Shown: positions 9,541-20,246 of the stretch, piece after piece
How positions within the stretch are numbered: position 1 is the first letter of the stretch
Layout: each line of letters starts with the position of its first letter
NCBI GenBank assembly: GCA_038093975.1
Contig: JBBPTG010000110.1
Location: 21,575 to 85,574 of the forward strand
Source of the DNA: Chalciporus piperatus
Lineage: Eukaryota > Basidiomycota > Agaricomycetes > Boletales > Boletaceae
Length of the DNA stretch: 64,000 nt
Direction of reading: 5' to 3'
Translations under genes and position numbers: made by a program
Notes under the pieces: model-generated
What the model was told of the DNA's origin: nothing
Databases searched by the model: none
Seen by the model: the letters and a program-made list of their open reading frames with translations, nothing else

Positions 9541-11438
9541 ATGCGTTCATCTCTGTTTCTCACTTTTCATCTTTTACCCTCTTCCGAAATGATTCTTCCC
9601 AGTGCCATGACTCGTATCATTTTTCAAGGTACGTGCAACCACTCCATTACGCCTGCGCTGAGACCATCCGTATCGTCGTCTGCTCAAAACGAAGCGAAGA
9701 CATCCACGGACGAGACCGCTGCCACAACGACAGCGAACGCGTCTGTTGACGCCGACGCGAACGAAAACGGACAGGACGACTCACCAACAGATCCCCAAAG
9801 CACGTTGCTCCAGGGGGAGATGGTGAAGTCGAGCGAATCGACGCCAACTTGCTCACGGAGTCGACGTCGACGAGTCTCGACGGACGAGACTGCTGCCACA
9901 ACGACAGCAAACGCGTCCGTTGATGCCGACGCGAACGAACACGGACAGGACGACTCACCAACAGATCCCCAAAGCACGTTGCTCCAGGGGGAGATGGTGA
10001 AGTCGAGCGAATCAACGCCAACTTGCTCACGGAGTCGACGTCGACGAGTCTCGACGGACGAGACTGCTGCCGCAACGACAGCAAACGCGTCCGTTGACGC
10101 CGACGCGAACGAAAACGCTTCGACTTCCCTCCCGCCGCAATCAAAGACCGAGATGGAGGGGCCATTAGCCCAAGAAAACGAAGCGAAGACATCCACGGAC
10201 GAGACCGCTGCCACAACGACAGCGAACGCGTCCGTTGATGCCGACGCGAACGAAAACGGACAGGACGACTCACCAACAGACCCCCAAAGCATGTTGCTCC
10301 AGGGGGAGATGGTGAAGTCGAGCGAATCGACGCCAACTTGCTCACGGAGTCGACGAAGACCAAGGGCGACGACGACGACGAGTCTCGTCGGTCGTGCGCA
10401 CCCAGTTAACCCCCAGATGAAGTCGAAGGGGCAGGGAGTCGAGTCGGCAAGGTGAGAAAGTCGGGGAGGGAGTCGAGCGAGTCGAACGATTTTGTGGCAT
10501 CTTACAAGCGGGTCTGCATTCACGACGGTCTCCATGGAGCAACCTAGATCGCCGGGTCCTCAATATGGCATATCTGGGACAACTCAAAGTGAAGTATGAT
10601 CTGGATAATGAGTTGGCAGAGTTTGGTTATGTTCGCGGTCGGGGGGAGGAACTTTCAAGAAGCGAGCATGACTATCCGGGCTGTGCGTCGTTCAGGTTTA
10701 GTTTGGACTCGGAGCGTGTCAACTGACTGAACATCATTTTTGCAGATCCCATGCAGGCATTACTGGGTCCTTATCGTGCAGCGTATCAGCCAGACAAGGA
10801 GCTGCGTCGTCGAGTTGTCGTCTACCTCAAAGCAATCATCGGTGGGCGGGAAGACCAACTCCTGGCCAACTTACCACGAATCATGCCATCATGGTCCAAA
10901 CTGCGAATCCGCGAGGGTGGGGACAGAATTCAGACACGCCGCTCCTTGCGAAGCAGGGCGGAGTCACAACGTGATAATACATTCGTGCGTGTAAGTGGCA
11001 CTCATGCCAGTCCAACAATAGCGATGTCAACACATACCTACTAACGGTTACAAACAGTATGAAGTATTGTACGAAAGCTTCGCGAACGAAGAGGGATTCA
11101 TGAAGATCCATTACGGTCAACTTGAACAAATCCTTGTTTGCTCCTTTGGTGCCGAGGCTGTGTGGAAACACCTTCGCGACTCCACCTTACTCCTTGCGCT
11201 CATCACGCCCGCAAAGACAGATGGTACAGACGCAGTGATTACAACACTAACCTTCTCCCAATTCTTAGCCCCCGTCATTACGGATTTGCGGAACATCAAA
11301 GCGGGTATTGGGAGAGTGGCGAGTCGTGAGCATTGGGGTATTATTGACCGCTCTGCAGGGTCAGCGAGAACGAGTTTTGTACCTGATGAAGCTGAGGTGA
11401 ATCCTGATGGGAAAGACCAGGATGAGGACCAGGATTAG
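9541..11438 (+). CDS. Unknown protein with 58-residue tandem repeats
   Basis: Not recognised. Exon 1 (9541 to about 10451) is Ser/Thr/Asp-rich and made mostly of a tandem repeat (NASVDADANENGQDDSPTD is its core). A donor GTGAGA at 10452 fits well; the next acceptor is unresolved (about 10500-10530). Exon 2 contains MAYLGQLKVKYDLDNELAEF and ends at 10682 with donor GTGCGT. Intron 10683-10745 joins in phase to exon 3 (10746-10990; PMQALLGPYRAAYQPDKELR). Intron 10991-11057 joins in phase to exon 4 (11058-11438; SFANEEGFMKIHYGQLEQIL), with an acidic Asp/Glu tail. The start could be ATG 9541, 9589 or 9607. Base composition of exon 1 is GC-rich compared with its surroundings. Confidence 0.55.
9709..10360 (+). 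repeat. 174-bp coding minisatellite
   Basis: Copies start at 9709, 9883, 10057 and 10198. The first two spacings are exactly 174 bp (58 codons) and the third is 141 bp. Copy three lacks the middle and continues with a different linker. Units differ by a handful of bases, so the array is young. All length changes are multiples of three and keep the frame. Confidence 0.9.
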
Positions 11439-12439
11439 TTGCACACAGACGAGTTCATACTACATCATGATTTCCAGTGAATCTGTGATTCAGTCAATGT
11501 TTGCATTGTTGATGACCGAAGTGCGTAAATGCACTGAAAGCCCAGTGCTCCGTGTGACACTGAATACTGCTGAGAGCGGATTAGGTGATCGACTCAATGA
11601 AAAGTCATTGTTCGGTGATCGTTGCACTGATAGCCAGCGCATTTACTACCCACAGTGGCATCTACCATCACATGCACAAAACAGTGCTTCAAGTTGACAG
11701 GGACTGTCACGAAAGCACATCAGGAAAAAAGGTTTCCTCCTGTAGCACGATATAGTCTATATTACAATGGTAGCTATTGTAGTCTTCCCCCTAGTACATA
11801 ACCTACATAGCTCAGGGATCACTTCATTCTGTAGAGCAATGTAGTACCTCAGATGCCCATGTACCAAATTATAGATACTTATTGGCTCAAATTCCGGCTC
11901 TTCACACATGTGAAACAAAGGACTTAACAAAGCAATTCAATTCCTTGGTAACACTACACATTTGCAAGCTATGTACCACTACTAGTATACTCTGCTCACT
12001 GCTGAGGGGATCACGAGGGCAGGATGGTGGCATGCACGAGCGAGTGAGGTGGCGTGAGGTGGCAGCGTGCACGAGCGAGCTGATTGCACTCGCGAAAAGA
12101 TGGAGATGGGGACTGGACTGGCAGCAGCATCCATGAGCGAGCACAATCAGTGCTCATAAACAGGTGGGGAAGGGTGGTGGGTGGGGATGATGGGATAGGT
12201 GGCATGGGACAGCAGCATGCACAAGCCAGTACTGGACATGCTCGTAAAAGTCAGCTGGTGGGACAGCAGGTGAGTAAAAACTCACCTTGTAATGGCGGTG
12301 GGGCTGTTGAGCCCACACTGGCCGTAATATTGAGGATGAAGATGAGGTGGGAGGTTGGGCAAACAGCGCACGCGGCTGTGTATGAGGTGAGCGGTCAGGT
12401 TCGTTTGCAAGTAAAAACTCACCTTCAGATGCCGGCGGG
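11439..12439. other. Intergenic, AT- to GC-mixed, with one satellite-like unit
   Basis: No gene seen. ACATCAGGAAAAAA at about 11720 resembles the terminus of the 2.2-kb element at 32780. From about 12160 the sequence becomes GC-rich and holds one copy of a GGCGGGGCTGTTGAGCCC-type unit (near 12290-12320) that is tandemly repeated at 33.1-33.7 kb. Confidence 0.45.
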
Positions 12440-13128
12440 TAGTGTTTAAAAGTCCAGTTAAGTTAAGTTTTTATACCTCTTTTGACAAAACTGTAACTGT
12501 AACTGGTTATCAATTTCGGCAAAATCAGTTTAACTGAACTGAAACTCTACATAACTGTCATATCAGTTATGGTCGAGTTTGTGACCGGTTTGTGACCGGT
12601 TTTTTGTAATAACTGGACAAACATTAGAAAGCCCTGATTCGTAGCTTTAAAATGACTCCTGGATCATGTGATTTGGTTCAGTCCTTGAGAAGATATGCTC
12701 ATTTTATTATATTGCCATGATTATCATATGTTTTGGTGGATATAGCATTGGAATGGAGGTCAAGTTAAGTAAAATACAAGCAAATATATAATCTCAGCAG
12801 TGCAAATTAAAATGTGTATTTGAGTAGAGTGTGTTTCAATCAGTCATTTCATCAATTTACTTCAATATTCAGAAAGAAAGTCAAATAAGGTCGGAAGAAT
12901 TTGTAAAAAATCAGGAAAAATAGTGATAAATGACCATATATAGGTTATTATTTATAACCAGTTATAACCAGTTTGTGTACAGTTTTGTAAAATTTTGGAA
13001 GTGACAAAACTGTAACTGAAACTGGATGTAACCAGTTACAATTTTTCACCCGGTTTCAGTTATATTTCGCCCCAGTTAAGTTAAGTTTCGGTTTTTTTCC
13101 AGTTATGTAACTGGACTTTTAAACACTA
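12440..13128. mobile_element. hAT-like miniature element, copy A
   Basis: 689 bp with terminal inverted repeats TAGTGTTTAAAAGTCCAGTT. It is flanked by a perfect 8-bp duplication CCGGCGGG (12432-12439 and 13129-13136). The 8-bp target site and TAGTG ends fit non-autonomous hAT elements. No coding capacity. It is nearly identical to copy B (17639-18327) and copy C (pieces from 35397 to 51103). Confidence 0.92.
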
Positions 13129-13661
13129 CCGGCGGGGCTATTGAGCCCACGCCGGCTGTGTTGTTGTGGTTGAGGTTGGGTTGAGGTGTGGTGTCAAGGG
13201 AGGAAGGAAGTGACACTCGAAAACGGCGATGTGGCGAGTTCAACACGGTCACATGACCTATTTGCGCGACTTTTGTCAAGTCCGAGCATTAGGAATGGCT
13301 ACACATCATTAGCTTACACTACTACATTTGTACTACAGACTTAGTACGCTTTTTTGTACACATTAGCTACTCATCTATCCTACACTTTTTTGTACACTTT
13401 GCTACAGTTTTTACCACACTTAATACACTTTTTTGTACACTTTCCTATACTTTTTACTACACTTAATACACTTTTTGTACACTTTTGATACATTCAATCC
13501 CTACATACTTTGCTACACTTTAGTTCATACATGGGTTGATATAGCTTAGCCTCTGTCTACTGTAGTACTTGCCAGTGGTAGCAACTCACCTGTGTTACTG
13601 TAGTCATACATAGGAAGTTGTTCTCACGCACTGGACAAGCTGACAAACATCGCACTATTTT
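13129..13661. repeat. Satellite-like unit and TACACTTTTTTGTACAC repeats
   Basis: Begins with the rest of the satellite unit split by copy A. From about 13340 to 13530 there are degenerate tandem copies of a TACACTTTTTTGTACAC motif, each partly palindromic (GTACAC/GTGTAC-like). No gene seen. Confidence 0.6.
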
Positions 13662-14184
13662 TGAAACGACTCAACTCAATCAAGAGCTAGCGCTTGCATC
13701 AGACGACATGCCCTAGTGAAACCACATCAACTCAGTAACTAGAGCTGAGGATCAGACTAGGCAAGCAGGAGTGCTTGGCCCATGAAGTTAAAGAAGAGGA
13801 AACTCCAGGAGAACAAGACTGGGGAGCCAGTGCTTGTCGACCCGGGTTTATATACTATTGACAGTGTTTGTACATGTTGTGGCTAAACCTTAACTATATG
13901 ACTAGGTATGAGTCATGGCGAGTAACAGCCAATAGCATATATGACTAGGAAGCGAGATGAGTCAGCGTGAGTCAGTATGAGTCATTAAGAGTCTGAGTCA
14001 TGGTGACTCGGTATAAGTCATGGACAGTGGGGAAAGTGCACAGCCACACACAGCCACATGATCTTGATAAGATAAGATAACAGAAAAGGGAGATAAAGCG
14101 ACTAAGTCCAAAAGTGAAAGAGAAACGTAGTAAGCGTAGTGAAGTGTAGGAAAGACTAGGATAAGAAATTGAGCATTCGTAACA
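13662..14184 (-). mobile_element. Solo LTR, family L2
   Basis: 523 bp. Read on the minus strand it starts TGTTACGAATGCTCA and ends GAGTCGTTTCA. Perfect 5-bp duplication ATTTT at 13657-13661 and 14185-14189. It contains a TATATAAACCCGGG-type core promoter and five TGACTCA boxes. Related copies are at 20791-21255 and 39295-39917. No internal region is present. Confidence 0.93.
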
Positions 14185-14833
14185 ATTTTGGCTACAGAGC
14201 TGTGCAGTGTGCTACAGCCATAATTCTTTTTTGCAGATGCAGCAGCAATTGGACGTGGTTGCCCACATACACTCACTCACAATAGGGGGGATCAGACCTC
14301 ATGATTGTGAGGTTGATTTCCTGGTTGATTGTGAGGTTGATTCTGAACAGAGAATCAGGCCAGAATCAGGCAAAGATTTGATCACCCCTGATTCTGGAGC
14401 TGATTCTGGGGTGATTCTGAGGTGATTTTGGGAGACCTGCAGATTATGTAATTTGCTCTACTGCCGAATAGGAGGGCTCATCCTTTCAATTTTTCATTGC
14501 ACACTCGTGGCTGGGTCGTCCACGTGAGGAAGGAGAAGGAAAGCTGTGCAAACACCTGCCAGCATCAGCAAATCATCAGGGAGCTGCACAGTGCTGTGCC
14601 GCTCTGCACAGCATGTTACACCTGTCACAGCATGACAGAAAGGTCCCCCTCTGTGCAGCATAGCCACAGCACTGTGCAGAGTCTCGATTCTGTGTACACT
14701 GTACAGACATGAAATTTCGACCAGCCTCTGTACCTGCTAGGAACTTTTCTTTGCATGTTCATGACTCGGAGTAGTAGAAAAAATATATTTATTCCATATC
14801 AATGGTATCTAATACAAAGGGTACCCAGCATCC
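14185..14833. other. Unassigned sequence with short GATTCTGA-type repeats
   Basis: Between about 14300 and 14430 there are degenerate TGATTCTG(A/G)GG and TGATTGTGAGGTTGATT motifs in tandem. The rest shows no gene or element ends. Confidence 0.4.
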
Positions 14834-15790
14834 GAGAGAGAGAGAGAGAGAGGGAGGGCCTGGTCCCAGGTGCATTGTCCCATCATTGTCCATCGTTAGT
14901 ATCCGTTGTCCCATCGCATCGTCATCCCGTCATCTGTCGTTATCGCATCCTCTTCGTCCCATTGTCCCCCTTGTCTTATCGTCCGTTGTTCAGCATCCAG
15001 TGTCCATCCCGCGTCATCCAGTCGTTGTCTCATTGTCGTTGCGTCGTCCATCGTCGTCGTCTTGTCATTCATTGTCGCCATTGTCGTCCCGTCGTGTCCC
15101 ATCGCATCGTCGCCCTCGTCGTCCCGTTGCGTTGTGTCGCATTGTCGTCCCGTCGCATTGTCGTCCCGTCGCATTGTCGCCCTCGTCGTCCCGTCGCGTT
15201 GTGTCGCATTGTCGTGTCGCGTCGCATTGTCGTCCCGTCCCGTCCTGTCGCATTGTCGTCCCGTCCTGTCGCATTGTCGTCCTGTCGCGTCCCGTCGTCA
15301 TCCAGTCATCGTTGTGTCGTCCATCGTCGTTGTCTTGTCATTCGTCGTCGCCATTGTCGTCCCGTCGTGTCCCATCGCATCGTCGCCCTCGTCGTCCCGT
15401 CGCGTCCTGTCACATCATCGTCGTGTCGCGTCCTGTCGCGTCCTGTCGCATCGTCGTCCTGTTGCGTCCTGTTGCGTCCTGTCGCATCGTCCTGTCGTGT
15501 CCCGTCGCATCGTCGTCCCGTCATCCGTCGTTATCGCATCCTCTCTGTCCCGTTGTCCCCCTCGTCTTATCGTCCGTTGTCCAGCGTCCATCCCGTCGTC
15601 ATCCCGTCGTCATCCAGTCGTCGTCTCGTCGTTCGTCGTTGTCCTCGTCCGCTCGTCTTGTCGTCCGCTCGTTTGCTCGTCTCCTCGTCGATTTGTCCAC
15701 TCGTCCGTTCGTCCATCCATACGTCCGTCCGTCCGCCCACTCGTCCTCTTGCGTCCACTCGTTGTCGTCTCGTCGGGTTTGTTCTGTCGT
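14834..15790. repeat. GA microsatellite followed by CGTC-rich minisatellite
   Basis: A (GA)n run lies at about 14834-14853. From about 14890 to 15790 the sequence is a degenerate array of GTCGCATTGTCGTCCC-like units (CGT/CGTC based). Long open frames in several phases on both strands here are a by-product of the repeat and have no protein-like features. Confidence 0.85.
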
Positions 15791-16570
15791 GTTTTTCCTC
15801 GCGTTGTCGTTGTCGTGCCCCTTCCCTGGCACTCTCGATCCCTGTACATATTAGCACTACTCACCATATGTATTTTGCTTTGTGGTGTGAAGTGAGAATG
15901 AGGCCAGTGAGCGAGTAGTGAGTAGTGTAGTAAGTAATGAGACAGAGAAAGCGAGAATGTAGTACCAACCAAGGTCACGTGACGTGTTCGCGCGTGAAAA
16001 TTCTCAAAGTCTCAAGGCATTAGGAAAATGAGAGCTACACTTCATTAGCATTTTAGACTAATAGTTAGCACCATTCATTTTACTTGGTTTTACTATAGAA
16101 TATACAGTACTATGTACGCATTTTTGGTGTATTAGGGACTAAAGGCTTTTACAATTGCGAAATACAAGTTTGCTGATGTACTGTAGGAGGCCTGTACTTG
16201 TGTGATTTGGGCTTGCGGCTGTGGCATGGCTGTGGCATGGCTGAAAAAAATGGCCGGCGGCTGTGGCGCAGCTGTGGTGGCTGTGGTTCTGTCCCTAAAT
16301 AGGAGATTTGCTGATGAGTGTTGGGTTTCGCTCGGCAATCTGTCCCATCGGACCGGAGTTCGAGTCCGAAAGTCTGATCAGAAGGGACAGGGGTAGAGCC
16401 GACCGGGAGCCAGGGCAACGAGGCCACCCAAACCCGAAAGGCCGAAGGACGCGGTGAGGACAGGCGACAGGTCGATCCCAGTGGGATGTGCGAGACGCAA
16501 CCCAAGAGCGGACGACGGACAGGGTACACAGAAACAATGTATTAAGGGACTAAAGAAACATACGACATGG
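15791..16570. other. Intergenic, probable left flank of the tyrosine-recombinase element
   Basis: Includes a GGTCACGTGAC box (about 15973) and a GGCTGTGGC-rich patch (16205-16285). The segment GGGACTAAAG occurs twice, near 16134 and 16545, and may mark an element end. No gene is seen. Confidence 0.4.
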
Positions 16571-17635
16571 CTATGAACGAGGCAAGCGGGGAAGAACGGC
16601 TGGAACAGACGATACATGATTGCCCAAAAGCTCGACATGAGCCGGTGCGATCTGTTTGACGAAGCGCCAGTAACGCAGGAAAGCGTCTGAACGCCAGCGA
16701 CCGAGCAATTGTACGAGGTGGGGAGGAACTCCGTGAAGCAGAAGTTCCGTGGTCCCACCGATACGAAAACAATGCCCGGAGATGCTTGGGTATCCCAGAG
16801 GCGACCAAACAGCGTTGCAGACTGACAGGAATTTCCGCTTGGTGAGGGGAACACGACGAACACCGTCGTCGATATAAGAAAACAGGTGGTCGCCAGCGGC
16901 TAGCGAGTTAATGGCAAGATGGATATCGAGCGCAGCGAGGGAATTGGAAGGGCCGCATTGGGAGCCGAGAAAAATATCTTCGCCAGCCTCCTTTGCGATA
17001 CAAGGACGAAGCGAGGAGGGGGTAGGAAGAGTGGCAGGTGAGAAGGAGTTGATCGAATCAGGCAGAACCTCGCCGAGGCGGCATTGTTCCCAGTATGAAA
17101 AACAAGCAGCCACACGAACGGCAGCGAAGAGAGGGATCGAGGGATCGAGGGAAGAGCAGAGAGTGTCCAACATCTCCTGGGAGACAGGTGGACGAAGCGC
17201 TCGGCGCGAGGAAGCAGGGGTACAGCGATCAGCGGATTTCAAGCAGTATTCGAGGCGCAGGCCGCCAGACCAAGCAGCACCGTTGACGATGTGCCACACG
17301 TGGACACCGTTGATGTCAGAACGAATGGCGCCACCCGAGCGAGAACGAGCGGACGATGCAACGAACCCACAGAGGAAGAATTCACTAGCGGGAAGGCACA
17401 GATGGGGCGCGATACCCTCAGAGGCAGCCCACGCTCGGAAGCGAACGACACCGCGGTGGTAGAGCTTGAGGGTTGAAGGAGCCCACGCAGAAGGTAGTAA
17501 GTCGGAAATAGCAGACTCCAGGTGGGGGTGCGAGGAAGGTGACATAGCGGCGTGTGCAGAGAACGAGAGAGGCCGTATCGCGAGCGTATGCCTGTGCGTG
17601 GATCCCGAGAATGGTCGAATCAGACCAACAGTCAA
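16571..17635 (-). CDS. Tyrosine recombinase of a mobile element
   Basis: DNA-breaking-rejoining enzyme of a YR-type element (Crypton or YR-retroelement). The recombinase proper starts near 17548 (MSPSSHPHLESAISDLLPSA). It has an N-terminal helical SAM-like domain (WAPSTLKLYHRGVVRFRAWA) and a catalytic domain with the first arginine in EQCRLGEVLP. The HxxR box is GHCFRIGGTTELLLHGVPPH, the Trp of GRWRSDAF takes the second His/Trp place, and the tyrosine is in LRYWRFVKQ. All five catalytic positions are present. The reading frame upstream of 17548 is open but probably overlaps the preceding ORF. Miniature element B sits immediately upstream, between this gene and the gag-like gene. No reverse transcriptase is visible. 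Confidence 0.85.
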   Translation of the reverse strand: MTVGLIRPFSGSTHRHTLAIRPLSFSAHAAMSPSSHPHLESAISDLLPSAWAPSTLKLYHRGVVRFRAWAASEGIAPHLCLPASEFFLCGFVASSARSRSGGAIRSDINGVHVWHIVNGAAWSGGLRLEYCLKSADRCTPASSRRALRPPVSQEMLDTLCSSLDPSIPLFAAVRVAACFSYWEQCRLGEVLPDSINSFSPATLPTPSSLRPCIAKEAGEDIFLGSQCGPSNSLAALDIHLAINSLAAGDHLFSYIDDGVRRVPLTKRKFLSVCNAVWSPLGYPSISGHCFRIGGTTELLLHGVPPHLVQLLGRWRSDAFLRYWRFVKQIAPAHVELLGNHVSSVPAVLPRLPRS

Positions 17636-17638
17636 GAC

Positions 17639-18327
17639 TAGTGTTTAAAAGTCCAGTTAAGTTAAGTTTTTGTACCTCTTTTGACAAAACTGTAACTGTA
17701 ACTGGTTATCAATTTCGGCAAAATCAGTTTAACTGAACTGAAACTCTACATAACTGTCATATCAGTTATGGTCGAGTTTGTGACCGGTTTGTGACCGGTC
17801 TTTTGTAATAACTGGACAAACATTAGAAAGCCCTGATTCTTAGCTTTAAAATGACTCCTGGATCATGTGATTTGGTTCAGTCCTTGAGAAGATATGCTCA
17901 TTTTATTATATTACCATGATTATCATATGTTTTGGTGGATATAGCATTGGAATGGAGGACAAGTTAAGGAAAATACAAGCAAATATGTAATCTCAGCAGT
18001 GCAAATTAACATGTGTATTTGAGTTGAGTGTGTCTCAATCAGTAATTTCATCAGTTTACTTCAATATTCAGAGAAAAAGTCAAATAAGGTCAGAGAAATT
18101 TGTAAAAAATGAGGAAAAATAGTGGTAGATGACCATATATAGGTTATTATTTATAACCAGTTATAACCAGTTTGTGTACAGTTTTGTAAAATTTTGGAAG
18201 TGACAAAACTGTAACTGAAACTGGACGTAACCAGTTACAATTTTTCACCCAGTTTCAGTTATATTTCGCTCCAGTTAAGTTAAGTTTCAGTTTTTTTCCA
18301 GTTATGTAACTGGACTTTTAAACACTA
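17639..18327. mobile_element. hAT-like miniature element, copy B
   Basis: 689 bp with the same TAGTGTTTAAAAGTCC termini as copy A and very high identity throughout. The flanking octamers (GTCAAGAC left, GGAAGAAC right) do not match, so the target duplication is absent or lost. It splits the tyrosine-recombinase element. Confidence 0.92.
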
Positions 18328-20046
18328 GGAAGAACAGGAGTGGTGAACTTCGAGACTGAGGACGAGGCCCGAAAAGGCAGACCTCGAACCAAAGATTCGA
18401 TAGCGTCCAAGCGAGAGGAATGAGAAACATCCTCTTTGAGCTTGATCTGGTTGTGGCACCAAGATCGCAAACCTAGGTGCAGGTCGGCCGGGTTGAAACG
18501 AGACGAGTTCTGCACATAGGTACGACGGAAGTGGATACAATAGAGCTTCCAGACCTCGAAGTCTTGCGAGAAGTCATGAGACGAGGTGATGCGAGTGAAG
18601 TGAGCCTGGAAGGCATCAGCGATAGCGTGCGCATTAGGGTTTGGAAGATGAGCGCGGATAAGACGGGGGAAAATGGCGGCCGCCTCACGATAAACCTCTT
18701 TGGACATATGGAACTCCTCCTCGTCCTTTACAGCAGGGATGGAGCCAGTGAAGTGGGAGAGAGCACGGGAGGAAGCAGAGGAAAGGCAGTGTATGGCGAT
18801 GTGGGTAGACCAACCCTCGCGCAAGAGACGAACGACATGGGGGTGATCGATGAGGTTGTCAACATCAATGAGGGAGGAAGAATCCCCAGTGGGAGGGGCG
18901 GAAAGGGGAGGCGCCCGAGGACAAGAGACCAATCCCAGAAGATGAGAGGGATCAGAGATGAGATCACGAGCGGGTAAGACTGCGCAGAGCGAAAAGTCAG
19001 AGTAGTTCAACGAGGAAGCTCGGAGAGGAGGGGTGGAAGAGAGCTAAGGAGGTAAAGGTGTAGCGTAGGTAATGGTAGGCGTAAGGAAGGGCGAATGACG
19101 TAAAGGTTGGAATGCCCGAAATTGAAAGAGGGCAGGGGGAAGGGGGAGGAGTCAAGGAAAACTCACGAGAAGGGGTAGTGCTGCCAAGGGAAAGGGCAGG
19201 AAGGGCCGCGAAGGCGGCACGCGCTGCCTGCTGGTCGTACAGAGCAACCATAACAGCCTGGAAATCCTCGCAGGAAAGAGATCTCGCGAGAGTGTCCTGC
19301 GCGAGAGAGGCAAGGGAGAGAATGGTAGAAGAGGCAGCCCCAGGGGGAGGGACAGTGGAGGGAGACGAAGAGAAGGAAGGCATGGTAGAGGAAGGAGGCG
19401 CAGCGCTCGCCGAAGGATTCACCGCGAAAGCAGGTGGGTTCAACGACGCCGCAGGAGCGTTCAGAAAAATGCTAGGTGGACGAACCTGAGCAGCCCCGCC
19501 GGGGGACTTGGCTTTACCTTTACCTTTGCTCGAAGATGTCGGGGTGATCTGCGCAACGGGAGGAGGCACGGAAGGGGGTGCTGAGGCAGCCTGAGAGGTG
19601 GAGGCTGCTGGCGGGATGGCGAGTTGAGGGAAAATCGATGACGTTGAGAGATTTGCCGAAGGGACAGCTGAGGGGAGGGGCGTTGAGGTGGCGAGAGAAG
19701 CCGAGGCCTTCTTGCGTGCACGAGTTCCGGAGGCCAGTGCAGAGGGATCAGCAGATCCCTGACGCGCTCTCTTGGCTGGGGGCGCTGCAGAGGCGGCGGA
19801 CGAAGAGGCCGCCAGTGAGGAAGCTTGGCGAACCCGCCGAGAGCCCAACTGCGGCGAATTGAGCAGTGTAGAGCCGGAGTCCTCGAGCATCTCCTCGACG
19901 AGATCAGGATCGACAGATCCTTGGGCAAGGTCAAAGTCATCGGAGAGAGGATCCTCCTTGATCCCAGGGCTCAAGCGAGTGCCCGGTGTGGGTGGGGCGC
20001 GAACAGAGCGACCGGGAGGAGTGCGAGAGAGGTTTGCCAGAGACAT
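18328..20046 (-). CDS. Gag-like/accessory protein of the tyrosine-recombinase element
   Basis: Two reading frames overlap near 19010 and are probably joined by an intron or a frameshift. The first (20046-18997) starts MSLANLSRTPPGRSVRAPPT and is a Ser/Ala/Pro-rich disordered region with a KRARQG-like basic patch. The second (19010 to 18328) holds a helical domain (FEVWKLYCIHFRRTYVQNSS, then FNPADLHLGLRSW). It is cut by miniature element B just after TTPVLPS. The role is unknown; a gag-like or DNA-binding function is inferred only from its position before a recombinase. It belongs to the same strand and element as the recombinase. Confidence 0.5.
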
Positions 20047-20246
20047 GCATTCGTGGATATGGTGAGGTGATGGTGAAGGATTGGGTAGAAGGGAGAGGAT
20101 GATGCATAGAACGGGCGGGAGAGCAGGCTAGATAAGGGAACATCTCGGAGAATCTGATTGGTCCCGACCTGGCACGAGTCTCGGCTCTGTCCGAACTCGT
20201 GCCTCGCCCGCAGAGCCTCAAACTGTTCCATCCTCCATTAGTTCCT

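Noticed and set aside
9647..10535. Minus-strand open frames opposite the repeat-rich gene
   Set aside because: They mirror the + strand 174-bp repeat. The + strand reading continues by phase-matched introns into non-repeat exons.
11458..11700. Possible short gene after the repeat-rich gene, and CAGTGA-type inverted pairs like those at 5950-6160
   Set aside because: No splice or coding signals; the resemblance between the two regions is limited to short motifs, with no shared element ends.
14755..15978. Long open frames of up to 387 codons on both strands in the CGTC array
   Set aside because: They are by-products of a stop-poor repeat; several frames are open at once and the composition is only Arg/Ser/His/Pro or their complements.
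17639..18327. Short open frames within the hAT-like miniature elements
   Set aside because: None is shared between copies or resembles a transposase; the elements are non-coding.
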